Positions 8,758 to 17,760 are shown, counted from the stretch's first letter. The stretch: DNA of 64,000 nt from Pandoraea fibrosis (GCF_000807775.2 NZ_CP047385.1:806001-870000); one strand, 5' to 3'. Notes: a model not told the origin generated them from the sequence alone. A program made the numbers and translations.

Positions 8758-9660
8758 ATGCGCGAGACGATAACGCTGGACGAGGGGGACTTACGCGCGA
8801 GCGATGAAGCGCGGAATCTGCGAGCGCTGGCCGTGATCGAGCGGCTGGCCATGGCGGGGCAGCCCTACACGCTGTCGCAACTCGCGACGCGCCTGTCGAT
8901 CCCGAAGGCCACCCTCATGCGCCTGATCGAAGCGCTCGAGATTTGCGGCTATGTTTCGCATGTGCCCGATTCGCGCGGATCGGAGCGAGGTCTGTCGCTG
9001 GGACCCCGGGCTGCGCGATTGGCGCTGGTCACGCTGGCGAACAACAGTTTTACGCGCGCGGCGCGTTCGCTGCTGCGCACGCTGGTCGATCGTGTTGGCG
9101 AGACGGTCAATCTGACGGTGCTCGACGGCGACGAGGTGCTTTACATCGAACGCGTGGAGACGAGCGAGCCGCTGCGCATGCAGATGCATCCCGGCATGCG
9201 GGTGCCGTTGCACTGCACGGCGAGCGGCAAGTTGTATCTGTCTCAGATGCCGCTGACTGAGCGTCGGGCGGTGCTCTCGCGGCTGTCGCTCAAGCGCATG
9301 ACGCCGCGCACGATCACCGACGCGAGCCTGCTCGACGCCGAGCTGGATCGCCTGGCCGCGCGGGGCATCGGCATCGACAACGAAGAGTTTGTGCGTGGCA
9401 TGGTTGCGGTCGGCGTGCCGGTGCGCGCCATTGAGGATGGACACGTGCGCGCCGTACTTGCCGTGCACGGGCCGACAGCGCGTGTGACGCTGGAGCAACT
9501 GCTGGGGCTGGTGCCGACGCTGCGAGAGACCGCGACGGCGCTCGCACCGCTGCTCGACTGGCAGCGGGCAAGCAAGACGGAGGCGTTGGCGAAAAAAGCG
9601 AAAGCGAAAGCGGAAGGGGCGGCGCAAGACCTGTCGGAAGCTCGCGCCAAAGCGTTCTGA
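8758..9660 (+). CDS. iseR: IclR-family regulator of the isethionate genes (IseR-like)
   Basis: 300 residues from the ATG at 8758, chosen because an AGGAGG ribosome site stands 5 bp upstream; a TTG at 8725 is less likely. The N-terminal winged helix-turn-helix (LSQLATRLSIPKATLMRLIE, about residues 37-60) is followed by the IclR effector domain (LTVLDGDEVLYIERVETSEP, LHCTASGKLYLSQMP, IDNEEFVRGMVAVGVPV). The C-terminus carries a lysine/alanine-rich tail (KKAKAKAEGAAQ) not usual for the family. It is divergent from iseJ, with candidate IclR sites at both ends of the intergenic region, and converges on a second IclR gene. By analogy with C. necator it should respond to isethionate. Confidence 0.8.
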   Translation: MRETITLDEGDLRASDEARNLRALAVIERLAMAGQPYTLSQLATRLSIPKATLMRLIEALEICGYVSHVPDSRGSERGLSLGPRAARLALVTLANNSFTRAARSLLRTLVDRVGETVNLTVLDGDEVLYIERVETSEPLRMQMHPGMRVPLHCTASGKLYLSQMPLTERRAVLSRLSLKRMTPRTITDASLLDAELDRLAARGIGIDNEEFVRGMVAVGVPVRAIEDGHVRAVLAVHGPTARVTLEQLLGLVPTLRETATALAPLLDWQRASKTEALAKKAKAKAEGAAQDLSEARAKAF

Positions 9661-9672
9661 CGCGTCAGAACG
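9653..9672. terminator. 20-bp perfect palindrome spanning two convergent stop codons
   Basis: CGTTCTGA-CGCG-TCAGAACG contains the TGA of iseR (9658-9660) and, on the other strand, the stop of the second IclR gene (9665-9667). An 8-bp stem with a 4-base loop would form in either transcript. There is no T-run, so intrinsic termination is uncertain; it may block read-through or protect 3' ends in both directions. Confidence 0.5.
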
Positions 9673-10453
9673 TCTTGGCGAGTTCCTTTGCAGCTTCTTG
9701 CAGACGCGGCACGAACTCCATCGCTTTCGACAGCGACGTGCGCGAGACAGGCGCGTGTACGGCCACCGCAGCGATACATCCGCCGTCTTCCTTGAGAACC
9801 GGGGCGGCGACGCACGCGATGCCCAATACGAACTCCTCGTTATCGACGGCGATGCCCTTGTGCGCAATGCGGTCGAGTTCGCTCTCGAGCAATTCGGGAT
9901 CGGTCAGCGTATTCGGGGTGAAGCGTTGCAGTTTCATCGCCCGCAGAAGCGCGGCGCGCTGTTCGCGCGGCATCATGGCGAGCAGCAACTTGCCGCTCGC
10001 GCTGCTGTGCGCGGGCACATGCGAGCCCGGCTTGAGATCGAGACGCAGCGGCCACGGGGCTTCCATGCGATCGAGATAGAGCACCTCGGTTTCGTGCAGC
10101 ATCGTGAGGTTGCACGTCTCGCCGAGATCGGCCACGAGACGGCCAAGAATCGCGTGACGCATGCGCCGTGCCCCCGCTTGCATCATCACCCCCAGACTCA
10201 ATTGCGCGAGGCGAGGGCCGATCACATAAGCATTCTTCTGCCCGGGTTCGCGAATGACCAGTCCACCCGCTTCGAGCGAGCCGAGCATGCGGTGCAGCGA
10301 CGCCTTCGGCATCTGGATGTCGTGCGCCATGTCGGCGAGCGAGACCGGTGCATCGGCGGCGACGAGATATTCGAGCAGCGCAAACGCCCGCAGGGTCGGG
10401 GTGTCCGCCTTGTTGTCCGAAGGGGTGTCGTGCTGGGTCGCTGTGTCGTTCAT
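9665..10453 (-). CDS. IclR-family regulator, probable sulfoacetaldehyde-pathway regulator
   Basis: 262 residues from the ATG at 10453; an ATG at 10522 would add 23 residues without an evident ribosome site. It has an IclR helix-turn-helix (VSLADMAHDIQMPKASLHRM, about residues 32-55) and effector domain (LTMLHETEVLYLDRMEAPWP, AHSSASGKLLLAMMP, VDNEEFVLGIACVAAPV). It is clearly related to IseR, and the two genes converge with 4 bp between stops, suggesting an inverted duplication followed by divergence. It is divergent from the cobS-like gene, with an IclR-like site between, and probably controls cobST and perhaps xsc. Ligand unknown. Confidence 0.8.
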   Translation of the reverse strand: MNDTATQHDTPSDNKADTPTLRAFALLEYLVAADAPVSLADMAHDIQMPKASLHRMLGSLEAGGLVIREPGQKNAYVIGPRLAQLSLGVMMQAGARRMRHAILGRLVADLGETCNLTMLHETEVLYLDRMEAPWPLRLDLKPGSHVPAHSSASGKLLLAMMPREQRAALLRAMKLQRFTPNTLTDPELLESELDRIAHKGIAVDNEEFVLGIACVAAPVLKEDGGCIAAVAVHAPVSRTSLSKAMEFVPRLQEAAKELAKTF

Positions 10454-10592
10454 ATGCGCCGTTCCGGAAAATGGATCAGCGGTATTGTACCCAAACGAAC
10501 TATCGAGCGGATTGAGCGACATTGGGCGGTTTCCGATGCGTTTCAGTTCGTTCGAATGTAGATGCGCCGACGCCGTCGCGTCAATTGCTAAT

Positions 10593-10625
10593 TTTATTAT
10601 TCGGAACGAATTGTTTCTAAAAATG
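10593..10625. promoter_or_regulatory. 33-bp operator-like element shared with the xsc promoter
   Basis: This stretch aligns without gaps to 17257-17289 with 26 of 33 identities (hand count). It contains GGAAC-N5-GTTTC at 10603-10617 flanked by TTTATTATT and AAAAATG. It lies 66 bp before the cobS start and between divergent cobS and IclR genes, a typical place for an IclR-family operator. Confidence 0.6.
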
Positions 10626-10690
10626 GTTAACGCTATGATGCCCTGACATTGCCTTGGCACAGTGAAACCGTGGAACAGGAGAGGGACGTG

Positions 10691-11677
10691 ATGGAGACTG
10701 CAACCCAACAACCGGATCGTCTGGTCGACGCTCGCACCGTATTCGGCATCGATACGGATCTGCAGGTGCCGGCGTTCAGCGAGCGAGACGATCACGTCCC
10801 CGAGATCGACACGGCGTACCGCTTCAACCCGGATGTCACGCTGGCGATTCTGGCGGGCTTCATGTGCAATCGTCGCGTGATGGTGCAGGGTATGCACGGC
10901 ACCGGTAAATCCACGCATATCGAGCAGGTGGCCGCGCGGCTGAACTGGCCGTGCGTGCGGGTGAATCTCGACGGCCACATCAGCCGTCTCGATCTGGTCG
11001 GCAAAGACGCCATCGTCGTGCGCGATGGCCATCAGATCACCGAATTTCAGGAAGGCATCGTGCCGTGGGCGCTGCAACGTCCGGTCGCGTTGATCTTCGA
11101 CGAGTACGACGCCGGCCGTCCCGACGTGATGTTCGTGATTCAGCGCATTCTGGAGCGCGACGGCAAATTCACGCTGCTCGACCAGAATCGCGTGATCCAC
11201 CCGAATCCGGGCTTTCGCATGTTTGCCACGACGAACACCGTTGGCCTGGGCAATCTCAACGGCCTGTATCACGGCACGCAGGTGCTCAATCACGCGCAGA
11301 TCGACCGATGGAACGTCGTCGCCACGCTGAACTATCTGTCGAGGGACGACGAAGCGGGCATCGTGCTGGCTCGTGTGCCGGAGCTCGACAACGACGCCGG
11401 GCGCACGCTCATCGATTCGATGGTGAGCGTGGCGGAACTCACCCGCAAGGGCTTCGCCACCGGCGATCTGTCGACGCTCATGTCGCCTCGCACGGTGATC
11501 AATTGGGCGGAGAACGTCGGTATCTTCCGCGACGCAGGACTGGCCTTCCGCCTCACGTTCCTGAACAAGTGCGACGAGGCCGAGCGCGCGGTGGTGGCCG
11601 AGTATTACCAGCGTGCCTTCGGCCGTGAGTTGCCGTCCCTCGATGGCGGCCGCTCGCTGCTGGCCGATGCGTCATGA
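10691..11677 (+). CDS. cobS: CobS-like AAA+ ATPase
   Basis: 328 residues from the ATG at 10691, preceded by GGAG. It follows cobaltochelatase subunit CobS along almost its whole length: an N-terminal segment [20 protein letters not shown], Walker [10 protein letters not shown] at residues 67-75, Walker [12 protein letters not shown] near 133-141, sensor [10 protein letters not shown], and the [13 protein letters not shown] segment. CobS with CobT drives metal insertion by CobN in aerobic cobalamin synthesis. Here no cobN or other corrin gene is nearby; the pair is instead between sulfonate genes. A role as a general AAA+/VWA chelatase or protein-remodelling unit is inferred. Its stop overlaps the next start (ATGA). 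Confidence 0.85.
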   Translation: METATQQPDRLVDARTVFGIDTDLQVPAFSERDDHVPEIDTAYRFNPDVTLAILAGFMCNRRVMVQGMHGTGKSTHIEQVAARLNWPCVRVNLDGHISRLDLVGKDAIVVRDGHQITEFQEGIVPWALQRPVALIFDEYDAGRPDVMFVIQRILERDGKFTLLDQNRVIHPNPGFRMFATTNTVGLGNLNGLYHGTQVLNHAQIDRWNVVATLNYLSRDDEAGIVLARVPELDNDAGRTLIDSMVSVAELTRKGFATGDLSTLMSPRTVINWAENVGIFRDAGLAFRLTFLNKCDEAERAVVAEYYQRAFGRELPSLDGGRSLLADAS

Positions 11678-13437
11678 CGATCTCGGATCGCGAGGCGGCA
11701 CGACGCGCCGCGCGTGGCGAAGCGCTGTGCGCCGCGACGGTACGCGCGCTGACCGGCGACGCCGCGTTGCACTACAGCGGCGCGCGCCTGTGCCGGAACA
11801 TGCGGCCGTTGCCGTTGCATGCCCCGCATCTGCAAACGCTGCCGGGGCCCGCCGACCCGCTGAGCGCGCTCGCGACATTGCGCGGTGCCGCCGACGGCGC
11901 GGCGCTGCGGCTGAGACACAGCGATGCCGCCTTGCACCGCCGCCTGCAACCCGACGCACCGCTCGAACGCCTGCTCTTCGAGTTGATGGAACAGTTGCGC
12001 TGCGAGACGTTCATCCCGGCGGGCATGCCCGGCATCGCGAAGAATCTACGAGACCGGTTCGAAGCGTGGTCGCGCGCAATGCACGTCACCGGGGTGGCCG
12101 AGAGTCATGTCGGGCTGCTGCTCTATACCGTGGCGCAGATGGGCTGGTCGCGATTGACCGGCTATCCCGTCGTCGAGGACACGGAAGGATTGATCGAAGC
12201 CACGCGCATGGCCATCGCACCGCGCATTGGCGGCGCGCTCGCGGGGATGCGCCGGACGCGGGCCGATCAGACGGCCTTCGCCACCTACGCGCGCGAGCTG
12301 GCGGCCGACATCGCCAGCCTGATTCGTGCGGCGGGCGGCGAGTCGGCGGAAGACGCCAATAACGGCGACGACGAAGACGAAAAGGGCGTGCGCAACGCCT
12401 TCTCCCTTTTTCTCGATTTCGACGAACAGGAAGACGACGGCATCACGCTTGCGCATTCGGGCGATAGCCGAGTGCTCCAGGCGTCGGCGCAGGGTTATCG
12501 CGTTTTCACGAATCGCTATGACCGGGAGCTGTATGCGGGCACACTCGTGCGCCGTGCGTTACTGACCGAGTTCCGGGAGCGCCTCGACGAGCGAATCGTT
12601 GCGCAGGCGATCAACGTGCCGCGGCTCGCGCGCGCACTCAAGGCGGCGTTGGCCGTGCCGCAACGCGATGGCTGGTCGTTCGGGGAGGAGCAGGGGCGTA
12701 TCGACGGCCGGCGCCTTGCGCAACTGGTCAGTTCGCCGGCCGAGCGACGACTGTTTCGGCTCGAAAAGCACACGCTGATCGCCGAGTCGATGGTGAGCTT
12801 TCTCATCGATTGTTCTGGGTCGATGAAGGCGCAGATCGAAGCGGTGGCGATGATTGTCGATGTCCTGTCGCGCGCGCTGGACGCGGCCGGCGTCACCAAT
12901 GAGATTCTTGGCTTTACCACCGGCGCGTGGAACGGCGGGCGTGCCCGCACCGACTGGCTGGCGCGCGGTAGGCCGAGATTTCCGGGGCGTCTGAACGAGG
13001 TTTCGCATCTGATCTTCAAGGACGCCGTGACGAGTTGGCGACGGGCGCGAAGCGACATCGCGTCGTTGTTCAAGGCCGATCTGTTTCGTGAGGGCGTCGA
13101 CGGCGAGGCCGTGGCGTGGGCGTGTGAACGATTGCGGGCGCGAAGCGCCAACCGGCGTGTGCTGATCGTGATTTCAGACGGGAGCCCGATGGATGCTGCA
13201 ACGAATCAGGTCAACGACGAACACTACCTCGACCATCATTTGCGCGAGGTCGTGACGCAGCAGCAGGCCCGCGGCGATGTGGAAGTGCTCGGCCTCGGCG
13301 TCGGGCTCGATCTCAGTCCGTACTATCGCAATTCGCTCGCGCTGGATCTGACGGCTGTGCCCGACATGACAACGCTGTCGAGGCTTGTCGACTGGATCGG
13401 CAGCGGCGGCCGCCGCGCGCAGCCGTACCAGACGTAA
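11674..13437 (+). CDS. cobT: CobT-like VWA-domain protein
   Basis: 587 residues, translationally coupled to cobS by an ATGA overlap. The N-terminal half (1-220) is alpha-helical CobT-type, an acidic linker follows at about 222-256 ([13 protein letters not shown]), and the C-terminal third is a VWA domain with a complete MIDAS: DCSGS at 379-383 and SDGSPMD near residue 505. This is the architecture of cobaltochelatase CobT and of MoxR-linked VWA proteins. With the adjacent CobS it should form an ATP-driven ring that acts on a metalloenzyme or chelatase; the client is unknown. Converges on tauE with a 9-bp gap. Confidence 0.8.
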   Translation: MTISDREAARRAARGEALCAATVRALTGDAALHYSGARLCRNMRPLPLHAPHLQTLPGPADPLSALATLRGAADGAALRLRHSDAALHRRLQPDAPLERLLFELMEQLRCETFIPAGMPGIAKNLRDRFEAWSRAMHVTGVAESHVGLLLYTVAQMGWSRLTGYPVVEDTEGLIEATRMAIAPRIGGALAGMRRTRADQTAFATYARELAADIASLIRAAGGESAEDANNGDDEDEKGVRNAFSLFLDFDEQEDDGITLAHSGDSRVLQASAQGYRVFTNRYDRELYAGTLVRRALLTEFRERLDERIVAQAINVPRLARALKAALAVPQRDGWSFGEEQGRIDGRRLAQLVSSPAERRLFRLEKHTLIAESMVSFLIDCSGSMKAQIEAVAMIVDVLSRALDAAGVTNEILGFTTGAWNGGRARTDWLARGRPRFPGRLNEVSHLIFKDAVTSWRRARSDIASLFKADLFREGVDGEAVAWACERLRARSANRRVLIVISDGSPMDAATNQVNDEHYLDHHLREVVTQQQARGDVEVLGLGVGLDLSPYYRNSLALDLTAVPDMTTLSRLVDWIGSGGRRAQPYQT

Positions 13438-13446
13438 TGGCGCGTG

Positions 13447-14214
13447 CTACGCCATCTCCAGCAGCGCGTTCACCATCAGATGCCCGCCCAGCAGAATCAG
13501 CGTGAGGAAAGCGAGGCGACGCGTCGTGACGCCCGAGAGCGGCGGCGGATAACGGCGAGCCAGCAGCGTGGCGAACGTCACGATGGGGAACGCTGAGGCC
13601 GCTTGCCACCACATCGAGGCGGGCAACTGACCTGCGAAGGCGCTGTAGGTCGTGCGAATCGATGCCGTGACGGCGAACAGCAGGATCAAGGCGCAGCGAA
13701 TCTGCACCAGTGTGAGAGGTTGCCGATAGAAATAGAAGATCAGCGGTGGCCCGGAGATGCCGAACATGCCGCTGAGCAGGCCACCGAAGATACCGCTGAA
13801 GAAGAAACCCGTATCCCCTGAGCGTTCGGCCTTGGGCGCAGGACGCAGCGCCGACCCGATACCGCCATACAGCACCACCGCACCGAGCAGCAGATGCAGT
13901 ACGTTCGATGCCGTGCCGTTCAGATAATCGAAGAGCAGCACACCGACGACCACCGACGGCAGGATGCCGAGCGTCGCGGCGCGCACCGCTCGCCAGTCGA
14001 TGTGATGCAGCGTGCCCGGCAGCGCCAGCGCGCTGTTCACGAGCGTGACCAGACTCACGAGGATGGCAACACTCGCCACCGGCGCCAGCCCGAAGCCGCT
14101 GGCACCGCCCAGCACGATCATGCCCAGCCCGAATCCCGTCACCGTTTGAAAATATGTGGCGAAGCCCAGTAGCAACATCAGGGGCAGATAGGCCTGAATC
14201 GCGTGCAGCGTCAT
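13447..14214 (-). CDS. tauE: TauE/SafE-family sulfite exporter
   Basis: 255 residues; the ATG at 14214 overlaps the pta stop (ATGA), so the two are translationally coupled and the longer open frame is ignored. It contains about eight hydrophobic helices with the family's glycine-rich repeats (LLLGFATYFQTVTGFGLGMI and SGIFGGLLSGMFGISGPPLI). TauE/SafE proteins are inner-membrane anion permeases; in taurine-degrading bacteria a member linked to xsc is proposed to export sulfite released by Xsc. Its position as last gene of the tauYX-xsc-pta unit supports that. No sulfite dehydrogenase is visible in the window, so export or an unlinked oxidase must handle sulfite. Confidence 0.8.
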   Translation of the reverse strand: MTLHAIQAYLPLMLLLGFATYFQTVTGFGLGMIVLGGASGFGLAPVASVAILVSLVTLVNSALALPGTLHHIDWRAVRAATLGILPSVVVGVLLFDYLNGTASNVLHLLLGAVVLYGGIGSALRPAPKAERSGDTGFFFSGIFGGLLSGMFGISGPPLIFYFYRQPLTLVQIRCALILLFAVTASIRTTYSAFAGQLPASMWWQAASAFPIVTFATLLARRYPPPLSGVTTRRLAFLTLILLGGHLMVNALLEMA

Positions 14215-15251
14215 GGCCGGATGGCGAGTGGCGAGACCCCGGTGAGCTTGGCGCGTGCGGCCTGCGCCTGCACGCAGGTCACGCCGATCACGTAATAGAT
14301 GTCGTCGGCGCTGCAACCGCGCGACAGGTCGTTCGCCGGACGGTTCAGTCCTTGCAGCAAGGGGCCGATGGCCTTCGCGCCGCCAATGCGTTCGGCCAGT
14401 TTGTAGCCGATGTTGCCGGCGTCGAGGCTGGGGAAGATGAGCGTGTTGGCATGCCCCTCGATCTGCGAGTGCACGACTTTGCGCTGCGCGATTTCGGAGA
14501 CGATCGCCGCATCGAGTTGAACGTCACCGTCAATGGCCAACCGGGGACGCGCTTCTTTCACGAGACGTGTCGCCTCCACGACTTTATCCACGGCCGCATG
14601 TTTTGCGCTGCCGCTCGTCGAGAACGACAGCATCGCGACGCGCGGTGGCTCCATGAGCAAGGCGCTGGCACTGTCGGCCGCCGCGAGTGCGATCTGCGCG
14701 AGTTGCGCCGCATCGGGATCGACCACCAGAGCGCAGTCGGAGAAGATCAGGCCGCCCTTCATCGTATGGAACGGCTCGCAGAGCATCATCAGGAAGAAGC
14801 TCGACACGAGTTGGAACGACGGCTGCACACCGATGATCTGTATGGCCATGCGCACCACGTCGGCCGTGGTGTTCACCGCACCCGCGACGGAGCCGTCGGC
14901 ATGGCCGAGGCGCACCATCATGTTGGCGAAGCCCAGCGGCGAGCGCATTTCCTCGGCCGCTTGCGTGCGCGTGATTCCCTTCTTTGCGCGCATGCCGTAC
15001 CACGTCTCGGCGAACGCATCCGCCATGTCCGACGTTGCCGGATCGATCAGCTCCATACCGGCCAGATCGACGCGTGCCACGTCGGCCGCGCGCTGTGTCC
15101 TGCCAATGTCGCCGACAAGCACGATGCGTGCGATGCCTTCACGCGTCGCCCGGGCGGCAGCCGTGAGCATCCGGTCGTCTTCCGATTCGCACAACACGAT
15201 GCGCATCGGTGCACGCCGCGCCGTCTCGATGATCCGATTGATGGCTTTCAT
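14211..15251 (-). CDS. pta: Phosphate acetyltransferase
   Basis: 346 residues from the ATG at 15251; the reading frame opens further upstream but over a terminator hairpin. It is a short single-domain Pta (MKAINRIIETARRA start, CESEDDRMLTAA, GSVAGAVNTTADVVRMAIQIIG, ALLMEPPRVAMLSFSTSGSA, SLDAGNIGYKLAERIGGA, GPLLQGLNRPANDLSRG), the type found with xsc in sulfonate degraders. It converts acetyl phosphate from Xsc plus CoA into acetyl-CoA and phosphate in the cytosol. It lies 76 bp downstream of xsc behind a hairpin and is coupled to tauE at its 3' end. Confidence 0.92.
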   Translation of the reverse strand: MKAINRIIETARRAPMRIVLCESEDDRMLTAAARATREGIARIVLVGDIGRTQRAADVARVDLAGMELIDPATSDMADAFAETWYGMRAKKGITRTQAAEEMRSPLGFANMMVRLGHADGSVAGAVNTTADVVRMAIQIIGVQPSFQLVSSFFLMMLCEPFHTMKGGLIFSDCALVVDPDAAQLAQIALAAADSASALLMEPPRVAMLSFSTSGSAKHAAVDKVVEATRLVKEARPRLAIDGDVQLDAAIVSEIAQRKVVHSQIEGHANTLIFPSLDAGNIGYKLAERIGGAKAIGPLLQGLNRPANDLSRGCSADDIYYVIGVTCVQAQAARAKLTGVSPLAIRP

Positions 15252-15260
15252 GATGTCCGG

Positions 15261-15303
15261 AAAATAAAAAAGCGCCCCCGGCACCCACAGAGCCGGGAGC
15301 GCT
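15261..15303 (-). terminator. Hairpin with T-run between xsc and pta
   Basis: On the minus strand an AGCGC-CCCGGC stem pairs with GCCGGG-GCGCT across a short loop and is followed by six T and an AT-rich stretch. It ends only about 10 bp upstream of the pta start codon. It has the form of an intrinsic terminator, so it probably lets only part of the xsc transcript continue into pta-tauE. Confidence 0.75.
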
Positions 15304-15327
15304 GTAACACGAATTACCTCAACCGCG

Positions 15328-17160
15328 TCAGACGTAGTCCTTGTACTTGTCGAGCATGCGCACCGGCTTGGACAGCGCGTCGCGGCGGAACGGATCGCCC
15401 AGCTCGCGGGTGCACATGATTTCGATGATCGTCGTCTTGCCGTGGTTCATCTGCAGGTCGATGGCCTTCTTCAGCGCAGGGCCGACATCTTCCAGACGAT
15501 CGACCACGATGCCCTCGGCACCCATCGCACGGGCGATGTTGGCGAAGCTCGGGCTCTCGAGTTCGCCGGCGACGAAGCGACGATTGTAGAAGTCCACCTG
15601 ATTCTTCTTCTCGGCGCCCCACTGACGGTTGTGGAAGACCACGGCGGTGACCGGAATGTTGTGGCGCACGCAGGTCAGCGTTTCCATCAGGCTCATGCCC
15701 CAGGCGCCATCGCCGGCATAGGAGATGGCCGGACGGTGCGGTGCGGCAACCTTTGCGCCGATGATCGTCGGGAACGCGTAGCCGCAGTTGCCCCAGCTCA
15801 TGGCAGCAAAGAAGCTGCGTGGCTTGTTGAAGCGCAGGTAGCTGTTGGCCACCGAGTTGATGTTGCCGATGTCGGTCGAGACCATGACGTCTTCCGGCAT
15901 CGCCTTCTCCAGCTCGCGCAGCACCTGACGCGGATGCAGATACTCACCACCGTTGAAGGTGCGCTCCTGCTTTTGCTCTTCGATCATGTCGAGGCTGTAC
16001 GGATCGCGCTCGTGCGTCCAGTCGTCGAGCTCCTTCTCCCACGCGGCCTTTTCGGTGGCGATCTGGTCGGCGCGGGCCGCGCGCGTGGCATCGCACACGA
16101 GCGTGCGCTGCGCCAGACGTTGCGACAGGGCCACGGCGGCGGCCTTCGCATCGCCGCAGATACCGACCGAGATCTTCTTCACGAGGCCGAGCATCTTGTG
16201 ATCGGCGTCGATCTGGATGATCTTGGCGTTCTTGGGCCAGTAGTCCAGACCGTGTTGCGGCAGCGTGCCGAACGGTCCGAGACGCGAACCGAGGGCGACG
16301 ACCACGTCGGCCTGTGCCAGCAGCTTCATCGCAGCCTTCGAGCCCTGATAGCCGAGCGGACCGCACCACAGCGGATGATTCGCCGGGAACGAGTCGTTAT
16401 GCAGATAGCTGTTCACGACCGGTGCGCCGAGGCGTTCGGCCAGTGCCTTGCACTCTTCGATCGCGTCGGCCATGACCACGCCGCCGCCCGAGATGATGAC
16501 CGGGAACTTGGCTTGCGCGAGCAGTTCGGCAGCTTCGTTCAGGCGCTCTTCGCCACCGGCCCCGCGGTCGAGTCGCTGCGGACGCGGAATCTCGGTCTTG
16601 ATCTGGCCGTAGAAGTAGTCGCGCGGAATGTTGAGTTGCGTCGGGCCCATTTCGGCCATCGCGCGATCGAAGCAGCGGCCGGTGAATTCGGCCATGCGGG
16701 CCGGGTGCGTCACGTGCCCCTGATACTTCGTGAACTCCTGGAACATCGGCAACTGCTTCGCTTCCTGGAAGCCGCCCAGACCGATGCCCATCGTGCCGGC
16801 TTCCGGCGTGACGATCACGACCGGGCTGTGCGCCCAGTAAGCGGCGGCAATCGCCGTCACGCAGTTACTGATGCCCGGACCGTTCTGACCGATCACCACA
16901 CCGTGACGGCCCGACACGCGGGCGTAACCGTCGGCCATGTGGCCGGCGCCCTGTTCATGCACTACCGGGATCAGACGAATGCCGGCAGGCGCGAAGATGT
17001 CCATTGCGTCCATGAAGGCCGAGCCCATGATGCCGAACATCTCGCTCACGCCGTTGGCGACCATCGTTTCAACGAAGGCTTCGGACGGCGTCATGGCCTG
17101 CGGGCCACCGTCGGCGGCAGTCAGTTGCTGGGTGGCCGTAGCCGGATCTTTGGCATTCAT
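15328..17160 (-). CDS. xsc: Sulfoacetaldehyde acetyltransferase
   Basis: 610 residues, usual length for Xsc. It is a thiamine-diphosphate enzyme of the acetolactate-synthase fold: the activating Glu is E69 (VVHEQGAGHMADG), and the diphosphate/Mg motif starts at residue 483 with GDGAWG and the Asn at about 511. Family-typical stretches include MGSAFMDAMDIFAPAGIRLI, MSWGNCGYAFPTIIGAK and RQWGAEKKNQVDFY. It splits sulfoacetaldehyde with phosphate into sulfite and acetyl phosphate, the central step of taurine and isethionate carbon use. The ATG at 17160 has a GGAGA site. Two IclR-like boxes lie upstream, and a hairpin follows before pta. Confidence 0.96.
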   Translation of the reverse strand: MNAKDPATATQQLTAADGGPQAMTPSEAFVETMVANGVSEMFGIMGSAFMDAMDIFAPAGIRLIPVVHEQGAGHMADGYARVSGRHGVVIGQNGPGISNCVTAIAAAYWAHSPVVIVTPEAGTMGIGLGGFQEAKQLPMFQEFTKYQGHVTHPARMAEFTGRCFDRAMAEMGPTQLNIPRDYFYGQIKTEIPRPQRLDRGAGGEERLNEAAELLAQAKFPVIISGGGVVMADAIEECKALAERLGAPVVNSYLHNDSFPANHPLWCGPLGYQGSKAAMKLLAQADVVVALGSRLGPFGTLPQHGLDYWPKNAKIIQIDADHKMLGLVKKISVGICGDAKAAAVALSQRLAQRTLVCDATRAARADQIATEKAAWEKELDDWTHERDPYSLDMIEEQKQERTFNGGEYLHPRQVLRELEKAMPEDVMVSTDIGNINSVANSYLRFNKPRSFFAAMSWGNCGYAFPTIIGAKVAAPHRPAISYAGDGAWGMSLMETLTCVRHNIPVTAVVFHNRQWGAEKKNQVDFYNRRFVAGELESPSFANIARAMGAEGIVVDRLEDVGPALKKAIDLQMNHGKTTIIEIMCTRELGDPFRRDALSKPVRMLDKYKDYV

Positions 17161-17183
17161 GGGTGTCTCCAGTGAAAAATAAA

Positions 17184-17200
17184 CGGAACAAATAATTCCG
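17184..17200. promoter_or_regulatory. CGGAA-N7-TTCCG dyad at the xsc promoter
   Basis: An inverted repeat 23 bp upstream of the xsc start codon; written as GGAAC-N5-ATTCC at 17185-17199 it fits the 15-bp box found at iseJ-iseR and cobS. Its position close to the start suits a repressor. Confidence 0.55.
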
Positions 17201-17256
17201 ATTTCGTTGCGTATGTGGAAATCTAGGCGATCTGTTTGTCGTGGTCAATCAGTATT

Positions 17257-17289
17257 TTTATTATTTGGTACGTTTTGTATTGAAAAATG
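17257..17289. promoter_or_regulatory. 33-bp element shared with the cobS promoter
   Basis: Gapless match to 10593-10625 at 26 of 33 positions, containing GGTAC-N5-GTATT at 17267-17281. It lies about 100 bp upstream of xsc in the 175-bp gap after tauX, so xsc probably has its own promoter in addition to read-through from tauYX. Confidence 0.6.
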
Positions 17290-17335
17290 AAAATGCCGCG
17301 ACAAGGCCATAGCCCCACGAAGGGATGGGGGAGCG

Positions 17336-17725
17336 TCAGAACGCGGGGCGATCCTTGCGGAAGGCGTTTTTCACTTCGATCTTGCCGTCGCGCAGGGTGA
17401 AGACATCGACCATGCGTGCCTCCACGCGGCTACCGTCTGCCTTCGTGCCGCGAAAGGTCGACTCGGACACGCCGCGATTGCCGGTGACGAAATGCACGCC
17501 CTCGGTCCATGAGGCGTCGGGGAAGTTCTCCCACGCAGACTGAAACGCGGCGCGCACGGCGTCGCGTCCTTCGAAGGTGCGACCCAGCATGTCGGGACCG
17601 GCCACGGCGTGAAACACGCAGGCGTCCGTCATGCAGGCCATGAGGGCGTCGATGTCATGGCGGTTCCAGGCGTCGTTGAAGGTCTTGAGCAACTGGATGT
17701 CGGCGGATTCGTTCTGAGTCGTCAT
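17336..17725 (-). CDS. tauX: SnoaL/NTF2-like protein, probable taurine dehydrogenase small subunit (TauX)
   Basis: 129 residues from the ATG at 17725. It is an NTF2/SnoaL-fold protein: LLKTFNDAWNRHDIDALMACM, then TDACVFHAVAGPDMLGRTFEGRDAVRAAF split by a strand, and VEARMVDVFTLRDGKIEVKNAFRKDRPAF at the end. Small SnoaL-like proteins next to a FAD-dependent DAO-type oxidoreductase match the TauX/TauY taurine dehydrogenase, which oxidises taurine to sulfoacetaldehyde and ammonia with cytochrome c as acceptor. It follows tauY by 35 bp and precedes xsc. The assignment rests on gene pairing; hypotaurine dehydrogenase (HpaX) is the close alternative. Confidence 0.75.
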   Translation of the reverse strand: MTTQNESADIQLLKTFNDAWNRHDIDALMACMTDACVFHAVAGPDMLGRTFEGRDAVRAAFQSAWENFPDASWTEGVHFVTGNRGVSESTFRGTKADGSRVEARMVDVFTLRDGKIEVKNAFRKDRPAF

Positions 17726-17760
17726 TGCAGATTCCAAAAAAATGCAGAGGGGAAGACGGA

